64,000 nucleotides of DNA. Source: Tillandsia leiboldiana (lineage: Eukaryota; Streptophyta; Magnoliopsida; Poales; Bromeliaceae). Numbering within the stretch: position 1 is the first letter of the stretch; each line of letters opens with the position of its first letter. The stretch lies in contig CM055072.1 in assembly GCA_029204045.2 (NCBI GenBank), forward strand, positions 5,119,348 to 5,183,347. Reading direction: 5' to 3'. Shown here piece after piece: positions 10,592-22,000 of this stretch. Below the pieces are notes generated by a model. That model had not been told where the DNA came from. It saw only the letters and a list, made by a program, of their open reading frames with translations, and did not search any database. Both the position numbers and the translations under genes were made by a program.

Positions 10592-13500
10592 GGTACCAGG
10601 TGTTATTGGCGACGAACTTTTTGGAGCGCAACGCCGAGGCTTGGTGGCGGCGTGTGCGACTGGTTGGTCCGCCTGGGGCTCAGCTCTTGACCTGGGCGGA
10701 GTTCCGCAGTCTTCTTCTTGGGGCCTTCTTCCCGGAGAGCGTCCGGCAGAGATTAGAGGAGCATGTTGAGAAACCTTCGACAGGGGGATCGGCCCGTGCA
10801 CGAGTATATTGTGGATTTCAATCAGTTGATGGCATGTGTACCGCACGTGGCTAGAGATGAGGCGCAACGGAATTTACATGTTCGAGCGAGGGTTGCGCCG
10901 GGATATTTTTCAACTGGTTCGCTCACGTAGGTTGCAGACCTTGGAGGCCTCGATGGAGCAGGCGCTCTATGTGGAGGTGCGGGGAGGCAGTGATGGAGGA
11001 GGTAGCTCCAGCTCCCCTAGTGATCCTGGGGGCGAAGCGACCAGCAACCGGAGGTTGGGGGACAGGCTAGTTTGTGGAGGCCGCCACGACCGTCTCAGCC
11101 ACAGTTTCCCGGCCGAGGACGATCTGAGCGGCGAGGGCCTGGTGGATCCCAGAGGCCCCAGCAGCAGCAGCAGCAGAGATCACAGTCGTCACATCGTGGG
11201 TCGCAGCGGCAGCCTCACGACAGCGCAGTCTCAGCAGCAACATCAGTCACGATAGCACGGGCCCCCGGCAGTTGTATTTTCTGTGGAGGTCAGCATTTTC
11301 CCCGCACATGCGACCAGCGGTGGGTCGCTGCTATGGATGTGGACAGCCCGGGCACATTCGAGCTTCGTGCCCCTTTTCGACCCTTGCCGCCCCTTCTTTC
11401 CCAGCATCTGCCCATCATCATCGCAGCATCGGTCGACGGCTCAGCGGCCTTATGCTCCAGCGAGCAGGCCATCTTCTTCCCATCCCCCAGATTATCGCCC
11501 TCCAGCTCAGAGTGGGCGAGTGTATGCTGCGCAGGTGGAGGATTCTTCGGCAGCAGACCATGTGGTGGCAGGTATCACCTTACTTTCTGGCATTAGGACT
11601 CGTACTTTATTTGATACTAGAGCATCTCATTCTTTCATTAGTAGATCTTTGCATCATTACATGGGTTAGAGGTAGGACTTTTGCCATGTGCACGAGAGGT
11701 TCAGATTCCCGATCACACTTTGCACGTGGAGGAGTGCTGTTGGTCCTGCCCGATGCAGATCGAGTCCTGGTTTTATGCCAGCAGACCTGTTGGTCTTGAG
11801 GACAGCTGAGGACTTTGATGTGGTTCTCGGGATGGACTGGCTGGCTCGATATTTCGCGACTATTGATTGTGCGGGAGGAATGTCACCTTTTAGAGAGCCA
11901 GGCCAGGAGGTGTTGGTATACCGGGGATGTCAAAGCGCTTTCTTTGCCTCTATGGTTTCGATTTCCCGTGTGAGGCGGATGATTCATCGAGGATGTGTAG
12001 CCTTTTTGGCTAGTGTTGTTGAGGGGCCTACGGCGGCACCGGGACTCGGGGATATTCCTATTGTTCGCGAGTTTCCGGATGTGTTTCCACCTGAGCTGAC
12101 TAGTATGCCGCCCGACAGGGAGATCGAGTTTGTGATTGACGTAGTTCCAGGAACTGCACCAATCTCTAAGGCTCCTTACCGGATGGCACCGGCTGAGCTG
12201 CGAGAGCTTAAGGCACAGCTGCAAGATTGATGGATAAGGGTTTTATTAGACCAAGTGTGTCACCCTGGGGAGCGCCGGTGCTATTCGTGAAGAAGAAGGA
12301 TGGGTCACTTAGACTGTGTGTGTGGACTATAGGGAACTGAATAAAGTGGACCATCAAGAACAAGTACCCTCTGTCGCGCATCGACGATCTCTTTGATCAG
12401 CTGCAAGGGTCTTGTGTCTTCTCCAAGATCGATCTACAGTCTGGTTACCACCAACTGAAGGGGAAGGCCGAGGATATTCCCAAGACTGCTTTCAGATCAC
12501 GGTACGGGCATTATGAGTTTACAGTTTATGCCGTTTGGATTGACTAATGCCCCCTGCCGCCTTTATGGATTTGATGAACAGGATATTCCAGCCATTTTTG
12601 GATCGTTTTGTGGTGGCGTTCATTGATGATATCCTTGTTTACTCCCGGAGCGAGGCCGAGCATGAGGAGCACTTGAGGACTGTGCTACAACTTCTACGAG
12701 AGAAGAAGTTGTATGCCAAGCTGGCAAAGTGCGAGTTTTGGCTTCGGGAGGTAGCTTTCTTGGGCCATGTGATTTCCTTCCGCCGCTGGTGTGGCTGTAG
12801 ACCCGGCAAAGATTGAGGCAGTTCGAGATAGGCCCCGACCGACGACTGTATCAGAGTGCGCAGCTTCATGGGTTTAGCTGGTTATTATTGTCGGTTTGTG
12901 GAAGGCTTTGCGAAGCTTTCACACCCCTCACTCGGTTGACGCGTAAAGGAGTTAAGTTTTATCTGGAGTGAGGACTGCCAGAGGAGCTTCGAGGAGCTGA
13001 AGGATAGACTGATGACCGCTCCTATCCTTTCCCTCCCTGTTATGGGGAAAGGATATGTGATCTACAGTGACGCATCGCACAGTGGACTCGGTTGCGTGTT
13101 GATGCAGGAAGGGAGGGTAATTGCTTATGCATCGAGATAGCTCAAGGATTACGAGAGAAATTACCCTACCCACGACTTGGAGCTCGTTGCCCGTGGTGTT
13201 TGCACTGAAGCTTTGGCGCCATTACCTGTATGGAGAGCATTGTGAGATCTACACCGACCACAAGAGCTTAAAGTATCTGTTCACTCAGAAGGAGCTGAAC
13301 TTGAGGCAGCGCAGTGGTTAGAGCTACTAAAGGATTATGATGTGGACATTCTTTACCACCCAGGCAAGGCTAATGTGGTCGCTGATGCATTGAGCAGGAG
13401 AGCAGTACAGAGTTTGTCTATGTTGCTCACAGACCAGCGCCGCTATTAGAGGAGATGAGACGGCTCGAGATAGAGGTTGTGTCCCCTGGGTCTCTGCTAG

Positions 13501-14950
13501 ATTGACGTCCTTAGTCGTGCAGCCCACTCTGCTGGACAGGATCAGGGAGAAACAGAGTGAGGACCCCATTTGACCAAGATTCGAGATCAGATTCCGAGTG
13601 ATCAGTCAGGGGCTTTACAGTGGATGCTGCGGGAGTACTGAGGTATAGGACCGAGCATGTGTACCGGTGGATGCTGAGATCAGAGAGCAGATATTGCGAG
13701 AGGCCCATTATACACCTTATACCCTTCATCCTGGAGGGACTAAGATGTATAAGGACCTTAAGTCACACTTCTGGTGGAACGGTATGAAGAGGATATTGGG
13801 AGATTTGTGGCTCAGTGTTTGACTTCTCAGCAAGTAAAAGCTGAGCATCGAGTGCCAGCTGGCAAGTTACAAAGTCCTCCCATCCCCGGTGGAAATGGGA
13901 CCACATTACGATGGATTTCGTGGTCGGATTGACGAGGGCACAGGGTGGAGCAGATGCTATCTGGGTAGTTGTGGATCGACTTACCAAGTCCGCGCATTTT
14001 TTGCCTATGCAGACTACTTGACCACTCGATCGACAGCCCAGTTATACCTGGATGAGATAGTGAGGTTGCATGGAGTACCCGCCTCCATTGTGTCAGATAG
14101 AGATCCGAGGTTTGCTTTGCACTTCTGGAGGAGTCTGCAGACCGCCTTGGGGACTCAGCTCAGATTCAGTACAGCTTTTCATCCACAGACTGATGGGCAG
14201 TCAGAGCGGACTATACAGATCCTGGAGGACATGCGAGGGCTTGCGTCGTGGATTTCGGCGGAGGTTGGGTTCGACACGTATCTTTGGTGAGTTTGCGTAC
14301 AACAACAGCTTCCAAGCGAGCATACAGATGGCTCCGTTTGAAGCGTTGTATAGACGCAAGTGTCGATCACCACTTTATTGGAGTGACGTAGGCGAGAGAC
14401 GGACCTTGGGGCCAGATATACTGCTAGAGGCAGAGGAGAAGGTCCGAGTGATTCGACAGCATCTCAGACCGCTCAGAGTCGACAGAGGAGCTATGCTGAT
14501 GTTCGGCGACGAGACTTAGAGTTTCAGGTTGGAGATCATGTATTTCTGAAAGTCTCGCCGTTCCAAGGCGATTAGGAGGTTTGGCATTCCGCGGGAAACT
14601 CAGCCCCCGTACATTGGGCCCTTTGAGGTGTTGGAGCGTATCGGGCCAGTTGCTTACCGACTTGCACTTCCCCAGAGACTTGCTGGTGTCCACGATGTTT
14701 TTCATGTTTCCACTCTGAGGAGGTACGTCTTGACCCGTCGCACGTCATCGACTTTGCACCACTCGAGATCAGCGAGGATTTGAGATACGAGGAGCGCCCA
14801 CTGCGATTCTAGATCGGAGATGAAAGAATTGCGCAACCGACCATCCCCTATGTGAAGATCCTTTGGAGCAATTATGATGAGCTGAGCGACGTGGGAGCTC
14901 GAGTCAGAGATGATGGATGCCTACCCTACCTGTTCGCGGCTCAGGATTGA
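10592..14950 (+). pseudogene. Gag-Pol polyprotein remnant of element 2 (many frameshifts)
   Basis: Fragments in all three forward frames line up in order with the element 3 polyprotein. They are a gag core (NAEAWWRRV near 10630; LLLGAFFPESVRQRLEE near 10710), a CCHC knuckle (CYGCGQPGHIRASC, 11329-11370), protease, RT (FIDDIL near 12619), RNase H near 13055-13300, integrase near 13700-14350, and the chromodomain-like tail ending at a TGA at 14948-14950. The protease triad DTG has become DTR (AGA at 11619-11621), which should kill the enzyme. Single-base indels break the frame roughly every few hundred bases. It is clearly older or less constrained than its neighbours and cannot encode functional proteins. 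Confidence 0.9.
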
Positions 14951-14995
14951 GGTATGATTTTCGTTTCGAGAATGAAACTTTGTTAGTGGGGAGGA

Positions 14996-15952
14996 TGTAG
15001 TGTCCCAGGGTTCCCCCAGTGTTTTCCCCTATTTCGGGGTGTGGAACGCCTATTGTTGGTGTGTTTGGGCCCCAATATGTCAATGGGATTGTGTTGATTT
15101 GGACTCAGTGAGGAATGGGATCAAGCCCTGACCTTCGGCTGCTTTTGCCAATTTTAGGAGTGGATTCAGGCTGAACGGAGGCCGTATTTGGATTCAACCG
15201 GGAAAACGCTTGAAAACGATTATTTATTTAATATTTTCTGTGTCCGGATGCCAAAAAACGGACCACCCGGAAATTTTTCTGTGCAAAATGGTGCACGGGG
15301 GAGCCATGGACCGGCCTGGACACGTGGCGGCCTGTCATTGGGCCGGCGCACGCCTCCCGTCCACGGAGTGGGCCCGCCGGTGCACCGTGGACCGGCGGGC
15401 GGGCACGTGGCAGCCCATGGTTGGGCCGGTGCAGTGCACGTGGCGCGCAGTGGAAGAGCGGGCGCAGTCGGGCAGGCCGGGCAGGCGCGGGCTGGTGGCT
15501 CGTGCACTGTGTCCGAGGCGCGCCACGTGGCGGCCCCGGGTTGGTGGGCGCAGGTACGCGCGGTGCACCCGCGGGCCGCGCGCGCTGCGGCCGTACGCGG
15601 CACGCGGGCGCAGGCTGCGCATCGGCGGGCGTGTCGGGCGGGAAAGTGCCAGCGACGTGGCACCGCGCCAGTGGCTGGCGCACCCCCCCCCCAACCCGCC
15701 CCGCTGGGGGACGCGTGGGCGCCCTGAATTGGCCGGCGCGCTGTCCCCTGTGCGGGGGACACGCGCCGTGACCCGGGCGGGTTGGAGGGCCACGCGATCC
15801 GGCCGATCCGCTTGTGCGCGGGTGGCCGTGCGGGCCGGGCAACTGTGTGGGCCCGGTTTTCGGGGCCGAAACTTCGGGCGCCCGGAAACCGGGACCCTAT
15901 TGGAATTAATCCAATTGTTTGGATCTGCCTATAAAAGCAGCCCACCTCTCCC
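14996..15952 (+). repeat. 3' LTR of element 2, U3 part up to the assembly gap
   Basis: This begins TGTAGTGTCC straight after the tract AGTGGGGAGGA. It is extremely GC-rich with repeated CACGTGGC sites (for example near 15320, 15404, 15438 and 15525). A clear TATA box, CCTATAAAAGC, at about 15928-15938 lies 20-25 nt before the gap. The many long open frames on both strands are compositional. Confidence 0.8.
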
Positions 15953-16052
15953 NNNNNNNNNNNNNNNNNNNNNNNNNNNNNNNNNNNNNNNNNNNNNNNN
16001 NNNNNNNNNNNNNNNNNNNNNNNNNNNNNNNNNNNNNNNNNNNNNNNNNNNN
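15953..16052. other. Assembly gap, 100 N
   Basis: Exactly 100 N, the conventional placeholder for a gap of unknown size. Adjacency of the sequences on its two sides is not proven. Confidence 0.99.
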
Positions 16053-16918
16053 TAGGACCTTGAAGAACCTAACCCTAGCCTACTATATATACACCAGAGC
16101 ACATTTTGCAACACGTCCATCTAGCTTCAGATTTCCTGCCAGTCCCTCACAGCAGGACTATTCTCACTCCAGGTCCCTCTCAAGTCGTTGGGCACGCAAT
16201 TCCGAGGCAAGAATTCTAGGGACATTGGCAAAAAGCCGTTATTTTAGCCGTAGTCCACGCTTCGAGACAAACGGACGTTCGAACTGAAAATTGACACCGC
16301 CACGACGGTCCGCTCGACGAAACCTATAAGGTTAGCGTTTTGGTTCGCTAAAAGTTGCTCCACAATTTTAAATTCCATGTTATACTGTACCGAAACAAGT
16401 TATCGCGCCTTTCGAGCTCTAGGGTCGTCAAAAAGAAAAATTTCCGTCAGTGCCCATTGCGTACGGAACGACGAAGCCGTTTTCCCCCCCCGAAACGACT
16501 ACATGGAATCAACTATGTTCGGGTTTACGAAAACAGTGATAATTAGTCAGCGTTCCCGACGTAGTCCCGAAATTGAGGTTTACTGTTCATCTACCAGTGG
16601 CCACCTTTAGTGACACTGTGCAAGGCACTGGTACAATTAGCCGCAAGGATTCTCCACTCTTAGTGTTCTGGAAGATCCGACGTCAGATCGAAAAAAGTGC
16701 TGAATTGAAATCTCAGCTAGTTCGACGCGACGATCGCAACGGTCAACTCGGATTTCCGCGATCAGTCCGGATTGGAAATAGCTTTTTATTCTCGTAATCG
16801 GGAACTCGTACACTGGCAATTGACTAAATACCATCAACAGTCTTTTGAACCCCGAAACCGACTACGATTCTACGTCCCCAATCTATGTAATAAGAAATAA
16901 ATCTTTTGAGACTGTTAC
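16053..16918 (+). repeat. R/U5-like LTR sequence after the gap, probably element 2
   Basis: There is no coding. Phrases such as TTGGGCACGCAATTCCGAGG near 16182 parallel the R region of element 1 (TTGGCACGCATCCCGAGG near 8479) in the same order and orientation, so this is probably the R/U5 part of a related + strand LTR. It ends without an LTR terminus where homology to the element 3 LTR begins, at about 16919. Confidence 0.5.
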
Positions 16919-18517
16919 AACACAAATCCCACAAGCCAACAACACGGTAGAAGTGCTCACAAACTCCTGGGTACAAACATACACCAAAATTACACTTTAA
17001 TTCACACAAATTCCACATTCCCCAAAATCTGTGGTGAACAGTCCCATAACACGAAATTTTCACCTGAAAAACTTCCTCCAAAAATTCCAATAAAAATATG
17101 ACGGCGATCCTCGCGAAGAGTAGATGTCGATAGAGTCCTGAAACGTCGAATTCCGATGTCCGGATGAGGAGATAAAAATCCGACAAGTAGGTGCTGTCCA
17201 AATCAACCAACAGTCGCAAAGGGGGTTAAAAATGTACCCAGAACCCCAAGAAAAGCTCGGATCCAGAAAAAGTGTCCAACACGAAAAATGTAGATTTACC
17301 TCTTACGAAACCGTCACCGCAGAAATCGTCCAAAAATAATGTCGGGGTAGCCCGGTAGACCTCCCAGACTAAACTGCGACGAAAAGGCCTCCAACAGTAG
17401 ATCGTCGCTCCGCACACCCGATGTAGAAGTCGCCGTCGTCGCGGCCTCCAAAAATTCTGAACCTTTGCCAAAAGATGCACAAGAGGGAGAGGAAGAAAAT
17501 TGGTGAAGGGCTCCAAGTGAAAAGCTTTCGGGAAAAGCTTCAAACGAGGCCCCTTGGGCCTTTTTATAGGCCTCACCCGAAACAGCCCAAAAAAACAAGT
17601 CAATGGGCTTTGGGCCAAACTTTCGGGCGCCCGGAACATCGGGCGGCTACAGTGTTGGGCCGGCCCAACACTGTTCACGCCCGAATCCACCAGGAGCCGC
17701 CACGTGGCCCGCCGAACAGCAAACAGCTGTTCGGCACCCCACGGGCTGCCACGTGGCCCGCCCCCGCACAGTGAGGCGGTTGGCGCCCGCCAATCAGGGC
17801 GACGCGTGTCCTCCCCGGTTGACCCGCTGACCGGTCGGCGGCCGCGCCGGGCGCGCGGCATGGCCCCGGTGGGCACGCGCCCCGAGGCACCGACCCCGAC
17901 TCCGTGCGCCGCGCACGGTGCGCCCGCGAACCAGAGGGTGACACGTGTCCCTACACCCGGTCCACGCATTCAACTTGAATTCTGTGGACGCGCCGCATGC
18001 ACTGACCAACCGGAGGCTGCCACGTGGCCCCGCATGGTCCATGCACCGCCGCGCCTCACCCGGTAGACCGCGCGCCCTTGCGCCGCCAATCAGGCGGTGC
18101 CACGTCGTCCTTGCGCGGGTCTGTGCACCCCGCCGCGCAGCTCTGTGGACCCGCGCATCATGAACCGGCCAATGACAGGCGCCACGTGGCATCCCGGCGG
18201 TCTACGGCCCCTCCCATGCACCATTTTCCACTGAAAACTTCCGGGAGTCCGTTTTTGGGCATCCGGACTCAGAAATAACAAGCAAATAGCCGTTTTCAAG
18301 CGTTTTTCCCGTGCTGGAATCCATTTCCGACCTCTGTTGGGCCTAATTCTTTTCCGAAATTTCGGCAAACTCAGCCGAAGCCTACACAGCTAATAATAAC
18401 ACACAGGGTCCATCTGTGGCATCCCATTGACGCACCATGGGCCAGATACACCAACGCTAGGTGCTCTAACAGTGGATTCATCGGAAGGAACGCTGCATGG
18501 GAATTTGGGCCACTACA
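16919..18517 (-). repeat. 3' LTR of element 3, truncated to U3/R
   Basis: Read on the minus strand it starts TGTAGTGGCC at 18517, next to the polypurine tract. It follows the other LTR for about 1.6 kb and stops at 16919, leaving roughly 1.5 kb of R/U5 missing. The TATA box (CCTATAAAAA on the minus strand) is at 17561-17570. Confidence 0.88.
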
Positions 18518-18530
18518 TCCTCCCCCACCT
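18518..18530 (-). other. Polypurine tract of element 3
   Basis: On the minus strand AGGTGGGGGAGGA directly precedes the LTR start. It is the same tract as in elements 1, 2 and 5. Confidence 0.85.
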
Positions 18531-18578
18531 AAAAGGAAGTTTCGTCCTCGAAACGAAGTAAGGTAGAACAGGCGTACC

Positions 18579-19019
18579 TCAACCAGTAGTCTCGAACAGA
18601 AAAGGGTATGCAGACTCCTCATCTGTCTCTAGCTCCCAAGTAGCCTCTCGCTCATCGTGATTGCTCCATAAGATCTTCACATACGGAATGGTCCGGTTGC
18701 GCAATTCCCTCACCTCACGAGCAAGAATCCGCAACGGCCGCTCCTCGTAAACCAGGTCCTCACCGATCTCCAAGGGAGTGAAGTCAACCACATGCGACGG
18801 ATCAAAGACATATCTCCTCAGGGCTGAGACATGAAAAACATCGTGTACACCGGCCAAACGTGGAGGAAGAGCAACTCTATAAGCCACAGGGCCTACCCTC
18901 TCAAGTACCTCAAAGGGTCCAACAAAACGGGGACTAAGCTTCCCACGCACTCCAAATCTCCGGACCCCTTTCGAAGGCGAGACCTTTAAGAATACATGGT
19001 CACCAATCTGAAACTCCAT
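18579..19019 (-). pseudogene. C-terminal integrase and chromodomain-like tail of element 3, out of frame
   Basis: This continues the polyprotein after a one-base insertion near 19020 (ACCATGG where element 1 has ACCTGG). It holds the integrase GPF/Y module (FVGPFEVL at about 18930) and the chromodomain-like tail (YEERPLRIL through EATWELE), ending at a stop just before the 3' untranslated stretch. The residues are well preserved. Only the frameshift separates it from the main polyprotein. Confidence 0.88.
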
Positions 19020-22000
19020 GGTCTCGCCGTCGAGTATCTGCATAACTCCTCTGACGACTCTGGGCTACCTCAAGGTGTCGACGAACAACTCTGACTTTCT
19101 CCTCAGCCTCCAAAAGAAGATCTGGTCCCAAAGTCTTTCTCTCACCCACATCACTCCAATACAAGGGTGACCGACACTTGCGTCCATACAACGCCTCAAA
19201 CGGAGCCATCTGAATGCTCGCCTGATAGCTGTTGTTGTACGCAAACTCAACCAAAGATAAGTGTCGGTACCACCCCCCTCCAAAATCCATAACGCACGCT
19301 CTCAGCATATCCTCAAGGGTCTGTATAGTGCGCTCAGACTGGCCATCAGTCTGTGGGTGGAATGCAGTGCTGAATCTGAGCTGGGTCCCCAAAGCTGACT
19401 GTAAACTCCCCCAGAATCGTGACACAAACCTCGGATCCCGATCTGAAACAATCGACGCAGGTATCCCGTGTAGCCTCACTATCTCGTCCAAATACAACTG
19501 TGCCAGACGCTCCAATGACCAAGTCATCTGAACTGGCAAGAAATGCGCAGACTTGGTGAGTCTATCAACAATAACCCAAATCGCGTCGGCTCCACTCTGC
19601 GCTCTCGGCAGCCCTGTAACAAAGTCCATGGTGATGTGGTCCCATTTCCACTCGGGAATTGGAAGACTTTGCAACTTGCCAGCAGGAACCCGGTGCTCTG
19701 CTTTCACTTGCTGGCAAGTTAAACAGTGAGCCACGAATCTTCCAACGTCCCGCTTCATTCCGGACCACCAAAAATGTGCCTTGAGGTCCTTATACATCTT
19801 AGTACCACCAGGATGAATGGTATAAGGTGTATAATGAGCCTCACCCAAAATCTGGTCTCTGATCTCTGAATCCGAAGGCACACACACTCGGTCCCTGTAC
19901 CGCAGTACTCCCGAGCTATCCACTGTAAAATCCCCTATAAGATCTGCCTGAATCTGTGATCTAATCCTCTCCAAGTGGGGGTCCTCACTCTGCGTCTCCC
20001 TAATCCTGTCCAACAGAGTGGGCTGCAAGACCATAGACATCAGTCTAGCAGAGACCCCAGGGGATACAACCTCAATCTGGAGTCGCCTCAACTGCTCAAT
20101 CAACGGGGCCTGCTGCGTGACCAACATGCTCAAGCTCTGCACTGACCTCCGACTCAAAGCATCTGCTACCACATTGGCCTTGCCGGGATGATAGAGGATA
20201 CTCACATCGTAATCCTTCAGTAACTCCAACCACCGGCGTTGCCTCAGGTTCAGCTCCTTTTGAGTAAACAGATACTTTAAGCTCTTATGATCCGTGTAGA
20301 TCTCACAATGCTCACCGTAGAGGTAATGCCGCCACAGCTTCAATGCGAACACCACAGCTGCCAGCTCTAAATCATGAGTAGGGTAATTCTTCTCATAATC
20401 CTTTAGTTGCCGTGAAGCATAAGCAATTACCCTCCCATGCTGCATCAAGACACAACCCAAACCGCTGTGCGAGGCGTCACTGTAAATCACGTAGCCATCA
20501 CCCATCACTGGCAGTGTAAGAACTGGTGCTGAAATCAGTCTCTTCTTCAGCTCCTCAAAACTCCGCTGACACTGCTCAGTCCAAATGAACCTCATCCCCT
20601 TCCTAGTCAAACAGGTCAGGGGAGTAGAGAGCTTCGCAAAGCCCTCTACAAACCGACGGTAGTAGCCTGCCAAGCCCAGAAAGCTCCGGACCTCAGTCAC
20701 CGTCGTCGGTCTCGGCCAATCCCGAACTGTATCAATCTTCGTCGGGTCAACTGCTACTCCTGCGGCTGATACCAAGTGGCCCAAGAATGCAACCTCCCGA
20801 AGCCAAAACTCGCACTTCTTAAGCTTGGCATACAGCTTCTTCTCACGTAGAAGCTGCAACACTATCCTCAAGTGCTCCTCATGATCCACATCGCTCCGGG
20901 AGTAAATCAAGATGTCATCAATGAACACAACCACAAACAAGTCTAAGTACGGCTGAAATACCCGGTTCATCAAATCCATGAATGCAGCTGGGGCATTAGT
21001 CAAACCAAACGGCATAACCGTAAACTCATAATGCCCATACCGGGATCGAAAAGCCGTCTTAGGGATGTCCTCGGCCCTCACCCTCAACTGGTGGTAACCT
21101 GACTGAAGATCAATCTTCAAAAACACTGTGGCTCCCTGCAACTGATCAAATAAATCATCTATCCGTGGAAGAGGGTACTTGTTCTGGATGGTCACTTTAT
21201 TCAACTCCCGATAATCCACACACAAACGAAGCGACCCATCCTTCTTTTTCACAAATAAAACTGGCGCTCCCCACGGAGAAACACTAGGCCTGACAAAGCC
21301 CCTATCCATAAGATCCTGAAGCTGGGCCTTCAACTCCCTCAACTCGGCAGGTGCCATCCTATACGGCGCCTTCGAGATTGGTGCGGTTCCCGGTACCACA
21401 TCAATCACAAACTCCACCTCCCTCTCCGGCGGCATCGTCGTCAACTCAGGGGGAAACACATCTGGGAACTCGCGGACAACAGGAATATCCTTGAGTCCCA
21501 GTGCCGCCGTAGGCACCTCCACAATCGTCGCTAAGAAAGCGGTGCAGCCCCTACTAATCATCCGCCTAGCCCTCGCCGAAGAAACAGTCATCGCAAAGAA
21601 GGTGCTCTGGCAGCCTCTGAAGACAAACTCCTCCTGTCCAGGCTCGCGGAGGGTCACCGTCCTCTCTCTGCAGTCTATAACAGCATAGTACCTCGACAAC
21701 CAATCCATACCTAGCACGACGTCGAAATCCTGGAGCTGCCGCAAGACAAGCAAGTCTGCCGGCAAAATCCAGGATCCCAACTGCACAGGGCAATCCCTAC
21801 AATACTCCTCGACATGCAAGACATGATCTGGTATCTGAACCTCTAATGCATGCGATAAAGAAACTACCTCTATACCATGAAGGGATGCAAATGCTCTACT
21901 GATAAAAGAATGCGATGCACCGGTATCAAAGAGAGTACGAGTGCGAACTGCAGAAATCAAAATAATACCTGCGACGACATGCTCTGCTGCTGTAGCATCC

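Larger units (their letters stand above)
10592..16918 (+). mobile_element. Element 2: decayed Del/Tekay-like Ty3 element, missing 5' part, with truncated 3' LTR
   Basis: Coding similar to elements 1 and 3 starts in mid-gag immediately after the right LTR of element 1, so its 5' half should lie left of element 1, outside the window. It runs through pol to a polypurine tract (14985-14995) and a 3' LTR opening TGTAGTGTCC at 14996. That LTR is interrupted by the 100-N gap and ends abruptly near 16918 against the oppositely oriented LTR of element 3. No LTR terminus of its own (...GTGACA) is seen. The sequence after the gap is assigned here only by resemblance of its R/U5-like text to element 1. 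Confidence 0.8.
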
